DNA of 64,000 nucleotides from Microbacterium oxydans (GTDB lineage: Bacteria > Actinomycetota > Actinomycetes > Actinomycetales > Microbacteriaceae). The DNA is taken from positions 186,001 through 250,000 of the forward strand of contig NZ_JYIW01000026.1 in assembly GCF_000956525.1 (NCBI RefSeq), written 5' to 3'. Position 1 is the first letter of the stretch. Each line of letters begins with the position of its first letter. Made by a program: the position numbers and the translations under genes. Below, one piece after another: positions 9,179 through 15,966 of this stretch. The notes below the pieces were generated by a model. It searched no databases. It was given only the letters and a program-made list of their open reading frames with translations, and was not told where the DNA came from.

Positions 9179-9985
9179 TCAGGTCTTGTCGAGGAAGACC
9201 CCGATGCGGTCGCCGTTCAGCACGAACTGCAACGCGGTGCCTTCCGGGTATCGGGCGCGCAGGGAGTCCGGGGAGTCCGCGTCGATCGGCACCTCGACGG
9301 TCGCCGGGAATGCTCCGACGCTGCAGTCCGAGAAGATCTGTCCTTCGAAGCTCCATGACGACGAGTCGAACTCCTCCAACGGCGGCACCTGGTCGCTGTT
9401 CACGACGGCGAAGCACCGCTCTTCCCCGTCGAAGGCGCCGACGTTCGGGGCGTAGTCGCTCTCGAAGAGCGTCAGCCCATAGAACTCGAACACCGCGGCA
9501 TCCGCAGCCGCTCCGAACCACTGGGGCGGCACCTCGAGTCCAGGGTCGGGCTCCAACGTGGCGACCTGCGCCGCGCCCGCCGAGACCGGAACGGGCAGGA
9601 TCCAGGTCGAGGCAGCGGTGATTCCCGCGGCCAGCGCCGAGGCCGCGACGATCGCGCAGACCCAGAGTCCTGTCCGCCGGTGCGAGGACCGATCGGCCGG
9701 CGCGGACGAATCATCTCCGGTGCCAGCGGGGGATGACGGCAGCAAGCCGAGGTCGCTGAGCGTCTGATCGCGCTCCGGATCGGTCTCCGTCGCCTGGTCC
9801 TCTTCCGCACGCAGCACCGAAGGCGATGGCTCGGTCGTCGGGGTGTGGACCGCTGGTGCCCGTCGGTTGCGCGCCTCCAGCTCCTGCAGACGGCGGACCG
9901 CTTCCGGATCCTGCTGGATGTCCGCTGCCGGACCGTATGCGCGGGCTCGGAGTCTGCGGAGTTCTTCGTCGGTCGCGGCATCCAT
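9179..9985 (-). CDS. Single-pass membrane protein, unknown function
   Basis: This is a 268-residue protein with three parts. A charged cytoplasmic N-terminus of about 105 residues contains DEELRRLRARAYGPAADI and EAVRRLQELEARN, which may form a short coiled coil. A single membrane helix follows (about 107-130, LWVCAIVAASALAAGITAAS). The extracytoplasmic domain of about 135 residues has two cysteines (ERCF and FSDCS) that could form a disulphide. The layout resembles an envelope protein with an outside sensor or binding domain. No family is recognised. It forms a minus-strand pair with the small membrane protein upstream of it (10097-10411). Confidence 0.7.
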   Translation of the reverse strand: MDAATDEELRRLRARAYGPAADIQQDPEAVRRLQELEARNRRAPAVHTPTTEPSPSVLRAEEDQATETDPERDQTLSDLGLLPSSPAGTGDDSSAPADRSSHRRTGLWVCAIVAASALAAGITAASTWILPVPVSAGAAQVATLEPDPGLEVPPQWFGAAADAAVFEFYGLTLFESDYAPNVGAFDGEERCFAVVNSDQVPPLEEFDSSSWSFEGQIFSDCSVGAFPATVEVPIDADSPDSLRARYPEGTALQFVLNGDRIGVFLDKT

Positions 9986-10096
9986 CCTTGGAATCGTCTC
10001 ACGACGGGTGCGTGGACCGCTGCACCTGCACCATCCTGACCCCGAGTCCCACCGGAACCAGGGGAGTCGCGGCCGCCGCCTTCGGAGGCGGCGAAG

Positions 10097-10411
10097 CTAC
10101 CGTGCGCTGAGGACGAATGCCAGGACCGTTCCCAGTACAGTCCCGAGGAACAATGCGACCGCCGTCCATCCGACGATCCGACGTCGGTCGTGCTCGCGCT
10201 TGGACGCGCGGAGCCCGGCTCCGACGCCACCGGCGAGTGCCGCCGCGATCGAGATACCCGCGACCAGCGCCTGGATGCCGTAGTCCGGCGTCGGTGGCGC
10301 CGGACTCACCAGCGGGACGTCGAAGCGGTAGGCCATGAGGAGGGCGAGGCTGGCGACCGAGACGGCGGTCATCGCTGCGATCAGGAACCAGGCTGTCGAG
10401 GTGCGCATCAC
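10097..10411 (-). CDS. Small membrane protein, 104 residues
   Basis: This is a small polytopic protein of unknown function with three hydrophobic segments: about residues 8-27, 45-66 and 82-101. A basic loop, ASKREHDRRR, lies between the second and third. The start is either of two adjacent ATG codons (MMRTS or MRTS). It is transcribed in the same direction as the 268-residue membrane protein 110 bases downstream. It may have been brought in with the block that separates comEA from comEC. Confidence 0.55.
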   Translation of the reverse strand: MMRTSTAWFLIAAMTAVSVASLALLMAYRFDVPLVSPAPPTPDYGIQALVAGISIAAALAGGVGAGLRASKREHDRRRIVGWTAVALFLGTVLGTVLAFVLSAR

Positions 10412-10558
10412 TTCATCATGTCGGCCGGAGCGATCATTCGGCCAGCACGCGGAGGATCGAGATGAGGGCGACCAGCAGGCTTGGTCTGCACGTCGGCGAC
10501 TGGAGCTGAGTTCTCCGAGTGGCCGTCACCTCGATGCTGTCGCGTCGCGCGTGGCTTC

Positions 10559-10564
10559 TAGCGT
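10559..10564 (+). promoter_or_regulatory. Leaderless -10 box of the comEC-relic leader ORF
   Basis: TAGCGT plus 6 bases leads to the ATG at 10571. The arrangement is the same as before the intact comEC leader ORF at 11863. Confidence 0.5.
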
Positions 10565-10570
10565 GGCCGG

Positions 10571-10627
10571 ATGCCGTTGCCGCAGAGACCGAGCGCCCCC
10601 GCTGCCTTCGTGATGGCGCGCGAATGA
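10571..10627 (+). CDS. Short upstream ORF of the comEC relic (18 codons)
   Basis: The peptide MPLPQRPSAPAAFVMARE ends in TGA at 10625-10627. The ATG of the comEC-like fragment is 10624-10626, so stop and start overlap as ATGA. There is no Shine-Dalgarno sequence before that ATG. The intact comEC copy has the same architecture with a 10-residue peptide of different sequence, so what is shared is the position and overlap rather than the peptide. Whether it is translated is inferred. Confidence 0.4.
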   Translation: MPLPQRPSAPAAFVMARE

Positions 10628-10800
10628 AGCGTCAGGATGTGCGACTGCTTCCGCTGGCTGTCGGGGTGTGGGGTGCCGCGTCGGTGTGCGTGTTCTGCCC
10701 GGCGGGAGGGCGGTGGGTCGCAGGGGGCTGTGCGCTCTGCATGGGAGTGGTGCTCGCTCGTGCCGGCATGCGTCGGCGGCGGAACGGAACGCTGCTGGCA
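10624..10800 (+). pseudogene. comEC: comEC 5'-end relic (truncated, diverged copy)
   Basis: The reading frame begins MKRQDVRLLPLAVGVWGA and continues for about 55 codons in clear parallel with the N-terminus of the intact ComEC (MRRRDFRLLPLAAGVWAA). Both include CVF.PA..GWVA.GCA and a following Arg-rich turn. Similarity then stops, and the DNA continues into the 3' half of a serine protease gene in another frame. The frame itself stays open to 10845. The two copies look only moderately similar, so this is not a very recent tandem duplication. It is more likely a scar of recombination with DNA from a related strain, or an old duplication. Confidence 0.65.
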
Positions 10801-10802
10801 GT

Positions 10803-11078
10803 CGCTACGGCGGGGCGTACGGGTGCTACGACAACCTCTCGCTGACGACGAACACCAACGGAACCCCAGCTGCCGGTAACGGCGATAGCGGCGGGCCGGT
10901 GTACATGGCCTCAGGCTCGAACGCCTACGCTGCAGGGTTCATTAGCGGGATTCAGAACGGCACCACCACGTGCACCGGTGATCCCGGAAGCGGTACCAGG
11001 AACTGCAGCTACAAAGTGATCTACGCGCCAATAATCGACATGTTCAACGCGGGATACGGCATCAGCGTCATCCCATAA
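10803..11078 (+). pseudogene. Trypsin-like (S1) serine protease, 3' fragment
   Basis: About 92 codons encode only the C-terminal half of a secreted chymotrypsin-fold protease. They read YGGAYGCYDNLS, then GNGDSGGPVYMASG with the catalytic-serine motif GDSGGP, then a Cys pair, and end KVIYAPIIDMFNAGYGISVIP. The catalytic His and Asp and the signal peptide are absent because the frame joins the comEC relic at about base 10800. Composition is visibly less GC-rich than in the flanking housekeeping genes. No promoter or start belongs to it. I regard it as a non-functional remnant. Confidence 0.7.
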
Positions 11079-11082
11079 CCAC

Positions 11083-11478
11083 TCAGTCAGCCGCGACCTG
11101 AACGGTGTATCCGCTCAGGTCGCGGCCGGCGTCGAGCTCGAACGTCCGAGGGACACTATCTGCGGTGCAGGCACCTTGCGAATTTGGGACGCTCGTCGTG
11201 AGCGAAACAAGCTGGTGCCCGTCATCGATCTCATCGATGACGGGCACCGAGGGGCAGGATCCTGAGCCGGTAGTCGTGACAATCAGCAGATCACCATCAG
11301 ACCAGGCGCGGATGTCCGACCCATCTGTTCTGTCCACGGTCAGGGGCTGTCCAGCTGCTGTTGGTTCTCCGGCGTATCCCGGCGATTCAGCGACGGCGCA
11401 GCCAGATGCAGAGACGGCCAAGGTGGCGATGACGAGGGCGGCAATTGTTGCCCGTCTGAGTAGTCTTCCGCTGTCCAT
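11083..11478 (-). CDS. Putative lipoprotein, 131 residues
   Basis: A classical lipoprotein signal is present: the positive start MDSGRLLRRA, a hydrophobic stretch, and the lipobox VSASGC with Cys27 as the lipidated residue. The mature part is a small beta-rich domain with two further cysteines (GSCPSV and QGACTAD) that may pair. Function is unknown. It converges with the protease remnant, the stops being 5 bases apart, and shares its slightly lower GC. It may have arrived with that fragment and could be an immunity-type or surface protein, though nothing in the sequence proves this. Confidence 0.6.
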   Translation of the reverse strand: MDSGRLLRRATIAALVIATLAVSASGCAVAESPGYAGEPTAAGQPLTVDRTDGSDIRAWSDGDLLIVTTTGSGSCPSVPVIDEIDDGHQLVSLTTSVPNSQGACTADSVPRTFELDAGRDLSGYTVQVAAD

Positions 11479-11548
11479 GTCTGCATCCTCGCATCGGTTC
11501 GACGTGTTTCGTCAAGGATAGGACCCGCGCGTACGTCGGCACTTGCCG

Positions 11549-11838
11549 TCAGACGCGGGCGTCGAAAATCTGGAAGTCGAGGCCGTCCTCGTGCCGCCAG
11601 TGGGTTGCGATGCCGAGGGAGCGCTTCTTCAGCTCGTCTCGAAACGCATGGACGTCGTCCTTCGAGAACAGCCACGCGCGCTCCGAGGAGCCACATGGCC
11701 GGCGCCGTGGGCACGGTGTCTCCCTCTACATCAGTTCTCGAATCACTCGACTGACGTGAAGCTCGCCGACTCGGTCTCCACAATGCCGACGTGCACGGTG
11801 GGTGTCTCGTGGTGCGGTACTTGCGCATGATCGGCACT
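11549..11838 (-). pseudogene. Degenerate fragments of an unknown gene
   Basis: Two pieces of protein-like coding sequence are visible on the minus strand in different frames. The upstream piece (about 11838-11743) reads VPHHETPTVHVGIVETESA and stops at TGA. The downstream piece (about 11700-11549) reads SSERAWLFSKDDVHAF and ends in LDFQIFDARV before a stop. Neither has a credible start. They look like one gene broken by a frameshift or deletion. No family is recognised. The fragments fill the space between the lipoprotein gene and comEC. Confidence 0.35.
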
Positions 11839-11850
11839 TTCGCCGCGCCC

Positions 11851-11856
11851 TAGCGT
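11851..11856 (+). promoter_or_regulatory. Leaderless -10 box of the comEC leader ORF
   Basis: TAGCGT plus 6 bases leads to the ATG at 11863. This would place the transcription start on the leader ORF rather than on comEC itself. Confidence 0.55.
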
Positions 11857-11862
11857 TGTCGG

Positions 11863-11895
11863 ATGCTGAAGATCCCTCCGCCCGTTCGCGCATGA
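11863..11895 (+). CDS. Short upstream ORF of comEC (10 codons)
   Basis: The peptide MLKIPPPVRA ends in TGA at 11893-11895, overlapping the comEC ATG (11892-11894) as ATGA. The comEC start has no Shine-Dalgarno sequence. The simplest reading is that ribosomes load on the leaderless leader ORF, terminate, and restart on comEC. Three consecutive prolines could slow ribosomes and add a control point. The same layout, with another peptide, precedes the comEC relic. Confidence 0.5.
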   Translation: MLKIPPPVRA

Positions 11896-14225
11896 GACGT
11901 CGGGACTTCCGCCTGCTGCCGTTGGCGGCCGGTGTCTGGGCTGCGGCGCTGCTGTGCGTGTTCGTGCCTGCTGTGGCGGGGTGGGTGGCCGCGGGATGCG
12001 CGGTTGGCGCCTGCGTCGTGATCTGGCTTGCTCGGGTTCGCGGCCGGTCGCGCGCCGCGATGATGACCGGTGGGCTGGCCGTGGTGCTGTTCGCGGCCAT
12101 GGCAGCCGCCGCGATCACCGTGACCCTGTCGATTCAGGCTCGTGAGCAGGCGGCGGCGTCGGCGGGGCGCGTGGTGGAGGTGACCGCCACTGTCACGTCG
12201 TCGGCAGCGGTCGGGCAGGACGGGCGGCTGTGGTTCGAGGCGCAGACGAGCAGCATCGGGCTCCGGAGCGAGGGGCGTCCGGTCTCGGTGCCGGTGCGAA
12301 TCGGGGTGGACCCTGCCGATGGCTTCGACCTCGGTGCTGGGTTGCGGGTGGTCGGCGAGGCGGCGGTGACGGATGCGGGGGAGCGCTCTGCCCTCGTGAT
12401 CTTCGCGACTAAGGCGGAGGTGATCCATCCGGCGGACGGTGTGTTCGGTGTGGCGGCGGACGCGCGGCGGGCGTTCATCGAGCGGTCGACGCGACTGCCC
12501 GAGCCTGGTGCCGGCCTGCTGCCCGGGCTCGCGGTCGGTGATACCCGTGCCGTTTCCGAGGAACTGAACGACGACATGCGCACGACGGGCCTCAGCCATC
12601 TGACCGCCGTCAGCGGTGCGAACTGTGCGATCGTGGTCGGCGCGATGTTCTGGCTGACCTCGCTGTGCGGCGGCGGCCGAGCGGTGCGGGTCATCGTGGC
12701 AGCGACGTCGCTCGCCGGCTTCGTCGTGCTCGTGACGCCGGAGCCGAGCGTGATCAGGGCTGCCGTGGTGGCGGGGGTCGCGATGCTCACGATCCTGCTC
12801 GGCCGCCCGCGAGCAGGCGCGGCGATGCTCGCCCTCTGCGTGGTCGGCATCCTCGTCGTCGATCCGTGGCTGGCCGCCACTCCAGGATTCGCGCTGTCGG
12901 TCGCCGCATCGGCGGCACTGATCCTCCTCGCCCCGCCGTTGACGCGTGGAATGCGGCGATGGATGCCGGCGCCGATCGCCCTCGCCATCGCGGTTCCGCT
13001 CGCAGCGCAGCTCGCGTGCGGTCCGATCATCGCGCTGTTCGCCGAACAGCAGTCGCTCATCGGCGTCGCCGCGAATCTCCTGGCCGCACCGGCGGCGCCG
13101 ATCGCGACGGTGATCGGGTTGCTCGCCTGCCTGACCGCGCCGATCCCGCCCGTCGCCGATCTGCTCGCGGCATCGGCTTGGCTTCCCGCCGCGTGGATCG
13201 CCACGACCGCGACGACGGCCGCCGACCTTCCGATCGCTCAGATCCTGCTGCCTGCGGGAATCGGCAGCGCTCTGCTCGTCCTGGGGGTGAGCACCGCGCT
13301 GGCGTTGGTCATCCTGCGACCCCGGGTGGAAGACGCGACGTCGGAGCGCCCCCTGATGTGGAACCTCCGCCGCGCCGCCGCAGCCGCGCTCATCATCGTC
13401 CTGGCTCTCGGTGGGGCCCGTGCGCTGCTCGACGGGCCCCTCGCAACGGCGAGCACACCCGAAGGATGGTCGATCGCTGCATGCGACGTCGGACAGGGCG
13501 ATGCGCTGGTGGTGCGATCCGAGGGGGTCGTCGCGCTGATCGACACAGGACCGGAGCCCGAACCGTTGGCGAGGTGCCTCCGCTCGCTCGGTGTCGAGCG
13601 CATCGACCTGCTCGTACTCACCCACTTCGATCTCGATCACATCGGGGGCGTGGCGGCGGTTCAGGGAAAGGTCGGTGTCCTGCTCCACGGACCTCCTGAC
13701 GGTCCGGACGATCAACGCGTCCTCGACGCGCTGTCCGAAGGGGGTGCGTCATCGACCGACGCCGAGACAGGGATGCGGGGCAAGCTCGGTGCGAGCAGTT
13801 GGCGGGTTCTGTGGCCGCAGCGAGCATCCGTCGCCTTCCCGAAAGGAAACGATGCGAGCGTGGTGGTGGAGTTCAGCGGGGGAGACGTGCCGAGATCGCT
13901 GTTCCTCGGTGATCTCTCGGCAGCGCCGCAGCGGATGCTGATGCGCACCGCCCGGCTGTCCGGCGGGTATGCCGTGGTCAAAGTCGCCCATCACGGGAGC
14001 GCCGATCAGGACCCGGGGTTGTATCAGGCGCTCCGCCCGATGATCGCGCTGTTCAGCGTCGGCGCCGACAACGACTACGGCCATCCGCGCGACGAGACGC
14101 TCGACCTTCTCGGCGCGACCGGCGCACACGCCTTCCGAACGGACCGGCAGGGGCGGATCCTGATCCGACTGGACGACGGGGAGCTGCGGGTGTGGACCGA
14201 GGCGAGCGTCGGACGCCCCCGGTAG
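11892..14225 (+). CDS. comEC: ComEC/Rec2 family DNA-uptake channel
   Basis: This is a 777-residue membrane protein that forms the channel for single-stranded DNA entry. The N-terminus has several membrane helices, then an OB-like extracytoplasmic part (about 100-200). The competence domain follows (about 215-500) with LLPGLAVGDT and MRTTGLSHLTAVSGANCAIV. The C-terminal metallo-beta-lactamase-like domain has DVGQGDALVV, LTHFDLDHIGG, KVAHHGS and SVGADNDYGHP. The motif HFDLDH has Asp where HxHxDH has its second His, a change I associate with actinobacterial ComEC. The stop codon TAG is also the first half of the holA -10 box. The gene is normally directly behind comEA, which is displaced here. 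Confidence 0.9.
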   Translation: MRRRDFRLLPLAAGVWAAALLCVFVPAVAGWVAAGCAVGACVVIWLARVRGRSRAAMMTGGLAVVLFAAMAAAAITVTLSIQAREQAAASAGRVVEVTATVTSSAAVGQDGRLWFEAQTSSIGLRSEGRPVSVPVRIGVDPADGFDLGAGLRVVGEAAVTDAGERSALVIFATKAEVIHPADGVFGVAADARRAFIERSTRLPEPGAGLLPGLAVGDTRAVSEELNDDMRTTGLSHLTAVSGANCAIVVGAMFWLTSLCGGGRAVRVIVAATSLAGFVVLVTPEPSVIRAAVVAGVAMLTILLGRPRAGAAMLALCVVGILVVDPWLAATPGFALSVAASAALILLAPPLTRGMRRWMPAPIALAIAVPLAAQLACGPIIALFAEQQSLIGVAANLLAAPAAPIATVIGLLACLTAPIPPVADLLAASAWLPAAWIATTATTAADLPIAQILLPAGIGSALLVLGVSTALALVILRPRVEDATSERPLMWNLRRAAAAALIIVLALGGARALLDGPLATASTPEGWSIAACDVGQGDALVVRSEGVVALIDTGPEPEPLARCLRSLGVERIDLLVLTHFDLDHIGGVAAVQGKVGVLLHGPPDGPDDQRVLDALSEGGASSTDAETGMRGKLGASSWRVLWPQRASVAFPKGNDASVVVEFSGGDVPRSLFLGDLSAAPQRMLMRTARLSGGYAVVKVAHHGSADQDPGLYQALRPMIALFSVGADNDYGHPRDETLDLLGATGAHAFRTDRQGRILIRLDDGELRVWTEASVGRPR

Positions 14226-14228
14226 TCT
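14223..14228 (+). promoter_or_regulatory. Leaderless -10 box of holA, made from the comEC stop codon
   Basis: TAGTCT plus 6 bases leads to the holA ATG at 14235. Its first three bases are the TAG stop codon of comEC. Confidence 0.55.
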
Positions 14229-14234
14229 TGGAGC

Positions 14235-15281
14235 ATGGCAGCTCCGCGTTCCTCCTCCCGTGGCGGAGCCAAGCCCACCAAGGTCCCGCAGGTGTCCTGG
14301 CGTGAACCCCGTCCTGCGCCGATCGTGCTGGTGTCCGGCCCGGAGGAGATCTGCGCCGAGCGAGCGATCGCCGGTGTGCGCGACTATCTGCGCGCCGAGG
14401 ATCCAGCCCTCGAGGTCACCGACGTGCGAGCCGACGACTATGCGCCTGGCACGCTCCTGGCACTCACCTCGCCGTCGCTGTTCGGCGAACCGCGTCTCGT
14501 GCGGGTCTCGGGTGTGGAGCGCTGTTCCGACGCCTTCATCCAAGAGGCCGTCTCCTACCTCGACCACCCGCAGGACGGAGCGACCGTCGTGCTGCGGCAC
14601 ACCGGAGCGAGCGTACGGGGCAAGAAGCTGCTCGATGCGATCCGGGCAGGAACCGGTGGCGGCATCGAGATCGCCTGCCCCGCGATCAAGCGAGACGGCG
14701 ACCGCGTCGACTTCGCAGCGGGGGAGTTCCGTACGGCGAAGAAACGCATCGCCCCGCCGGCGCTCCGTGCACTCGTCTCGGCCTTCGCCGACGACCTGAC
14801 CGAGCTCGCAGCTGCCTGCCAGCAGCTCATCGGCGACGTCGAAGGAGACATCTCCGAAGAGGTCGTGACGAAGTACTACGGAGGACGCGTCGAGGTGTCA
14901 GCGTTCGTCGTCGCCGACACCGCGATCGCCGGGCGCTATGGTGAGGCACTGATCGCGCTGCGCCACGCACTGGCCTCCGGCGCAGATCCCGTGCCGATGG
15001 TGGCGGCTTTCGCCATGAAGCTGCGCACCATGGCGCGCGTCGCGGGTAACCGGGAGCCCAGCAGGCAGCTCGCCCAGCGTCTCGGTATGAAAGATTGGCA
15101 GGTCGACCGGGCCCGCCGCGATCTCGCCGGGTGGAACGAGCGATCGCTCGGCATGGCGGTGCAGGCGACGGCACGGGCGGATGCCGAGGTCAAGGGCGCA
15201 GCCCGAGACCCGATCTTCGCGCTCGAGCGCATGGTGACGGTCATCGCGACCAGGCAGGCATTCGGCGAAGAGCGCGCCTGA
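14235..15281 (+). CDS. holA: DNA polymerase III subunit delta
   Basis: This 348-residue protein is the clamp-loader subunit that opens the beta clamp. The N-terminal region has the AAA-like beginning PAPIVLVSGPEEICAERAI and the strand DVRADDYAPGTLLALTSPSLFGEPRLVRV. A middle lid domain follows, with DDLTELAAACQQLIGDV, and then the helical collar SAFVVADTAIAGRYGEALIALRHAL. As is normal for delta, there is no usable Walker A motif, since the subunit does not bind ATP productively. The gene directly follows comEC and ends at a bidirectional terminator shared with rpsT. Confidence 0.93.
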   Translation: MAAPRSSSRGGAKPTKVPQVSWREPRPAPIVLVSGPEEICAERAIAGVRDYLRAEDPALEVTDVRADDYAPGTLLALTSPSLFGEPRLVRVSGVERCSDAFIQEAVSYLDHPQDGATVVLRHTGASVRGKKLLDAIRAGTGGGIEIACPAIKRDGDRVDFAAGEFRTAKKRIAPPALRALVSAFADDLTELAAACQQLIGDVEGDISEEVVTKYYGGRVEVSAFVVADTAIAGRYGEALIALRHALASGADPVPMVAAFAMKLRTMARVAGNREPSRQLAQRLGMKDWQVDRARRDLAGWNERSLGMAVQATARADAEVKGAARDPIFALERMVTVIATRQAFGEERA

Positions 15282-15325
15282 CCCACGTCCGTTCGGGCTC
15301 ACCCCAGAACGCAGCGCACACGAAG

Positions 15326-15355
15326 AAGGCCCGCTCCGAAACGGAACGGGCCTTT
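15326..15355. terminator. Bidirectional terminator between holA and rpsT
   Basis: The inverted repeat AAGGCCCGCTCCG / CGGAACGGGCCTT has an AAA loop. T-rich or A-rich edges in both directions fit termination of the convergent genes holA and rpsT. Confidence 0.75.
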
Positions 15356-15370
15356 CTCAGCTGGTGCGTC

Positions 15371-15631
15371 TCAGAGAGAAGCGACGTGCTTGGCGAGAGC
15401 CGACTTGCGGTTCGACGCCTGGTTCTTGTGCAGGACACCCTTGCTGACGGCCTTGTCGAGCTTGACGGACGCCTTCTTGAAGCTGGCCTCTGCAGCCTTC
15501 TTGTCGCCGGCGGTGACGGCCGTGCGGGTGGAGCGGATGAGGGTCTTGAGCTCGCTCTTGACGGCCTTGTTGCGCTCGTTCGCCTTGATGTTGGTCTTGT
15601 TGCGCTTGATCTGCGACTTGATGTTTGCCAC
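15371..15631 (-). CDS. rpsT: 30S ribosomal protein S20
   Basis: This is an 86-residue, Lys/Arg-rich small-subunit protein that binds 16S rRNA early in assembly. It starts at GTG (15629-15631) with [14 protein letters not shown] and ends ALAKHVASL, which matches S20 in length and pattern. The basic helices [15 protein letters not shown] and [19 protein letters not shown] are typical. The reading frame stays open for another 76 codons upstream to an ATG at 15859, but that extension does not look ribosomal and is rejected. The holA/rpsT neighbourhood is common in actinobacteria. Confidence 0.95.
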   Translation of the reverse strand: MANIKSQIKRNKTNIKANERNKAVKSELKTLIRSTRTAVTAGDKKAAEASFKKASVKLDKAVSKGVLHKNQASNRKSALAKHVASL

Positions 15632-15735
15632 GTGTGGACGCTTTCTGTACAGGAGTGATTCGGAAATGCCGGCAGCAGAAGAGGGCTGCTGCTCAGCGAT
15701 CGTGAGGGAAGAACCCACACGCAAGCCAAGAAACA

Positions 15736-15741
15736 ACTCTA
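15736..15741 (-). promoter_or_regulatory. Candidate -10 box of rpsT
   Basis: TAGAGT on the minus strand would give an untranslated leader of about 100 bases before the GTG. No convincing -35 is seen, so confidence is low. Confidence 0.35.
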
Positions 15742-15876
15742 CCAGCAGTCGGTCGGTTCCCGCGAAACGGCGGTGGAGCGCGGCGTCTGCATCCGCGAAT
15801 CCCGGAAACTCGGTCGCGCTGACGATGGCACCGGGTGCAGAATCAGGTCTATCCGACATCGACGTCAAGGAGCGAC

Positions 15877-15966
15877 ATGAGCCCTGATTGCCCTTGGTCC
15901 CGGACGCCTGCGGGCATCCGTCGCCCTTCGAGCGCCCGCGTCGTGTCGATCGCGACGTCCCGGTGA
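15877..15966 (+). CDS. Short upstream ORF before the MFS gene (29 codons)
   Basis: The ATG at 15877 has a strong Shine-Dalgarno sequence, AAGGAG, five bases upstream. The ORF starts [13 protein letters not shown] and ends in TGA at 15964-15966, overlapping the GTG start of the MFS transporter (15963-15965) as GTGA. The transporter start has no Shine-Dalgarno of its own. The peptide is Arg/Ser-rich and not recognisable. It most likely serves to deliver ribosomes to the transporter start. A frameshift in an extended transporter N-terminus is the alternative. Confidence 0.45.
   Translation: MSPDCPWSRTPAGIRRPSSARVVSIATSR

Noticed and set aside
11543..11830. Plus-strand 95-codon frame ahead of comEC
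   Set aside because: There is no promoter, ribosome-binding site or recognisable motif. The minus strand in the same stretch shows broken protein-like sequence, which explains the open frame better.
15632..15859. In-frame 76-codon N-terminal extension of rpsT, beginning [13 protein letters not shown]
   Set aside because: S20 normally starts at the (M/V)ANIKSQ position. The extension has no ribosomal features and would make an abnormal S20. It is probably just open because of high GC; the region is better seen as the rpsT leader.
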